A stretch of DNA of 64,000 nt from Rhodovarius lipocyclicus (GTDB lineage Bacteria > Pseudomonadota > Alphaproteobacteria > Acetobacterales > Acetobacteraceae), in contig NZ_JAAABL010000015.1 in the NCBI RefSeq assembly GCF_009900765.1, forward strand, positions 1-64,000, in the 5' to 3' direction. The notes beneath the pieces are model-generated. The model was not told where the DNA came from and did not search any database. It was given only the letters and a program-made list of their open reading frames with translations. This document shows positions 63,556-64,000 of this stretch, one piece after another (within the stretch, counting starts at the first letter, position 1; the number at the start of each line of letters is the position of its first letter). A program made the translations under genes and the position numbers.

Positions 63556-63590
63556 GGGGGCGCCCCGGAGTCATCCTCCAAGGCGCCCCC
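63556..63590 (-). terminator. Hairpin between pstS and pstC
   Basis: Perfect nine-base stem GGGGGCGCC/GGCGCCCCC with a 17-base loop, just after the pstS stop and before pstC. It is likely a partial terminator or stabiliser that makes pstS mRNA more abundant than the permease genes. There is no T-run. Confidence 0.75.
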
Positions 63591-63596
63591 GTGGGT

Positions 63597-64000
63597 TCAG
63601 GCGGTCCAGATCGCGGCGCCGGCGGGGGTCTTCACCTCGGCCGCCCAGGCGGCGCGCACCTGGTTCTGCACGCTCTCGGGCAGGGGGATGTATTCCAGGC
63701 GCTCCGCGATCTGCGCGCCGGACTTATAGGCCCAGTCGAAGAAGCGCATGGTGTTGCGGCTGGCATCCACCTTGTCCGCCGCCGGGTTGGTCGGCAGCAG
63801 GATGAAGGTGGGGCTGACGATCGGCCAGGCGTTGTCGCCGTGCAGGTCCACCAGATCGGCCGCGAAGCCGGGGACGGCCCAGTTGGCCTGCGACGCGGCG
63901 GCCATGAAGGTCGCGTTGTCCGGCTTCACGAACTTGCCGGACTTGTTGCGCAGCTGCGTCGTGGTCAGGCGGTTCACCGTGGCATAGGCGTTCTCGGTGT
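63597..64000 (-). CDS. pstS: Phosphate-binding protein PstS, C-terminal part
   Basis: About the last 134 residues of the periplasmic phosphate receptor; the rest lies right of the window. Visible: TENAYATVNRLTTTQLRNKSGKFVKPDNATFMAAA, WPIVSPTFILLP, and ASRNTMRFFDWAYKSGAQIAERLEYIPLPESVQNQVRAAW, all typical of the PstS C-terminal lobe. First gene of the pst operon, so any Pho box would lie outside this window. Confidence 0.95.
   Translation of the reverse strand, partial: TENAYATVNRLTTTQLRNKSGKFVKPDNATFMAAASQANWAVPGFAADLVDLHGDNAWPIVSPTFILLPTNPAADKVDASRNTMRFFDWAYKSGAQIAERLEYIPLPESVQNQVRAAWAAEVKTPAGAAIWTA

Overview
This window is a stretch of a GC-rich bacterial chromosome (about 70% G+C by eye). 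It most resembles an alphaproteobacterium of the Acetobacteraceae (Roseomonas-like). The reasons are the initiator tRNA sequence, the phoU-then-phoB order, several orphan tripartite-tricarboxylate (Bug-type) binding proteins, and a repeat style common in that group. The family assignment is inference, because no 16S or marker comparison could be run.

Left part (1-24,500): accessory and catabolic genes. The window opens with the 3' part of an initiator tRNA, then a decayed EmrE-like efflux gene cut by an IS3-family remnant. A long minus-strand operon follows (9678 down to 686): dipeptide-type ABC transporter, orphan molybdenum-hydroxylase large subunit, two overlapping TetR regulators. Divergent from it is a plus-strand operon of a third TetR, a metal-dependent amidohydrolase and a PotABCD-like ABC importer. 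Next come a family-5 binding protein, an M20 amidase with a TTG start, a Bug binding protein, and a LysR-controlled cluster (nitronate monooxygenase, flavin reductase, alpha/beta hydrolase, flavin-dependent monooxygenase) with a textbook T-N11-A operator.

Middle (24,500-46,100): after a long imperfect inverted repeat lies a housekeeping block (rplY, pth, ychF), then a chemoreceptor, a 2OG-Fe dioxygenase with a LutA-like Fe-S protein, a 55-residue membrane protein, two more Bug proteins, an orphan GH8 cellulase, lpdA with a clear terminator, carbonic anhydrase and an MFS exporter. At 38,742-41,729 is the most interesting locus. It has two tiny paralogous single-span membrane proteins, each behind a matching -24/-12 (sigma-54) promoter and an upstream TTGC/GCAA-type site. 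The second is followed by an HPt protein, a receiver domain fused to a third copy of the same membrane peptide, and a LuxO-like sigma-54 activator. After it come ferredoxin, cysteine desulfurase, ISC-type ferredoxin, tenA and mnmA; the mnmA 3' end overlaps a tRNA-Met gene.

Right part (46,100-64,000): a 2408-residue multidomain type I polyketide/fatty-acid synthase (RkpA/WcbR-like) with an upstream glycosyltransferase, a hotdog thioesterase, a cysteine hydrolase plus asparaginase pair, a secreted C13 caspase-like protease, a secreted alpha/beta hydrolase, and the phosphate operon pstS(partial)-pstC-pstA-pstB-phoU-phoB running in from the right edge.

Many long open frames opposite the real genes are high-GC shadows and are not listed.
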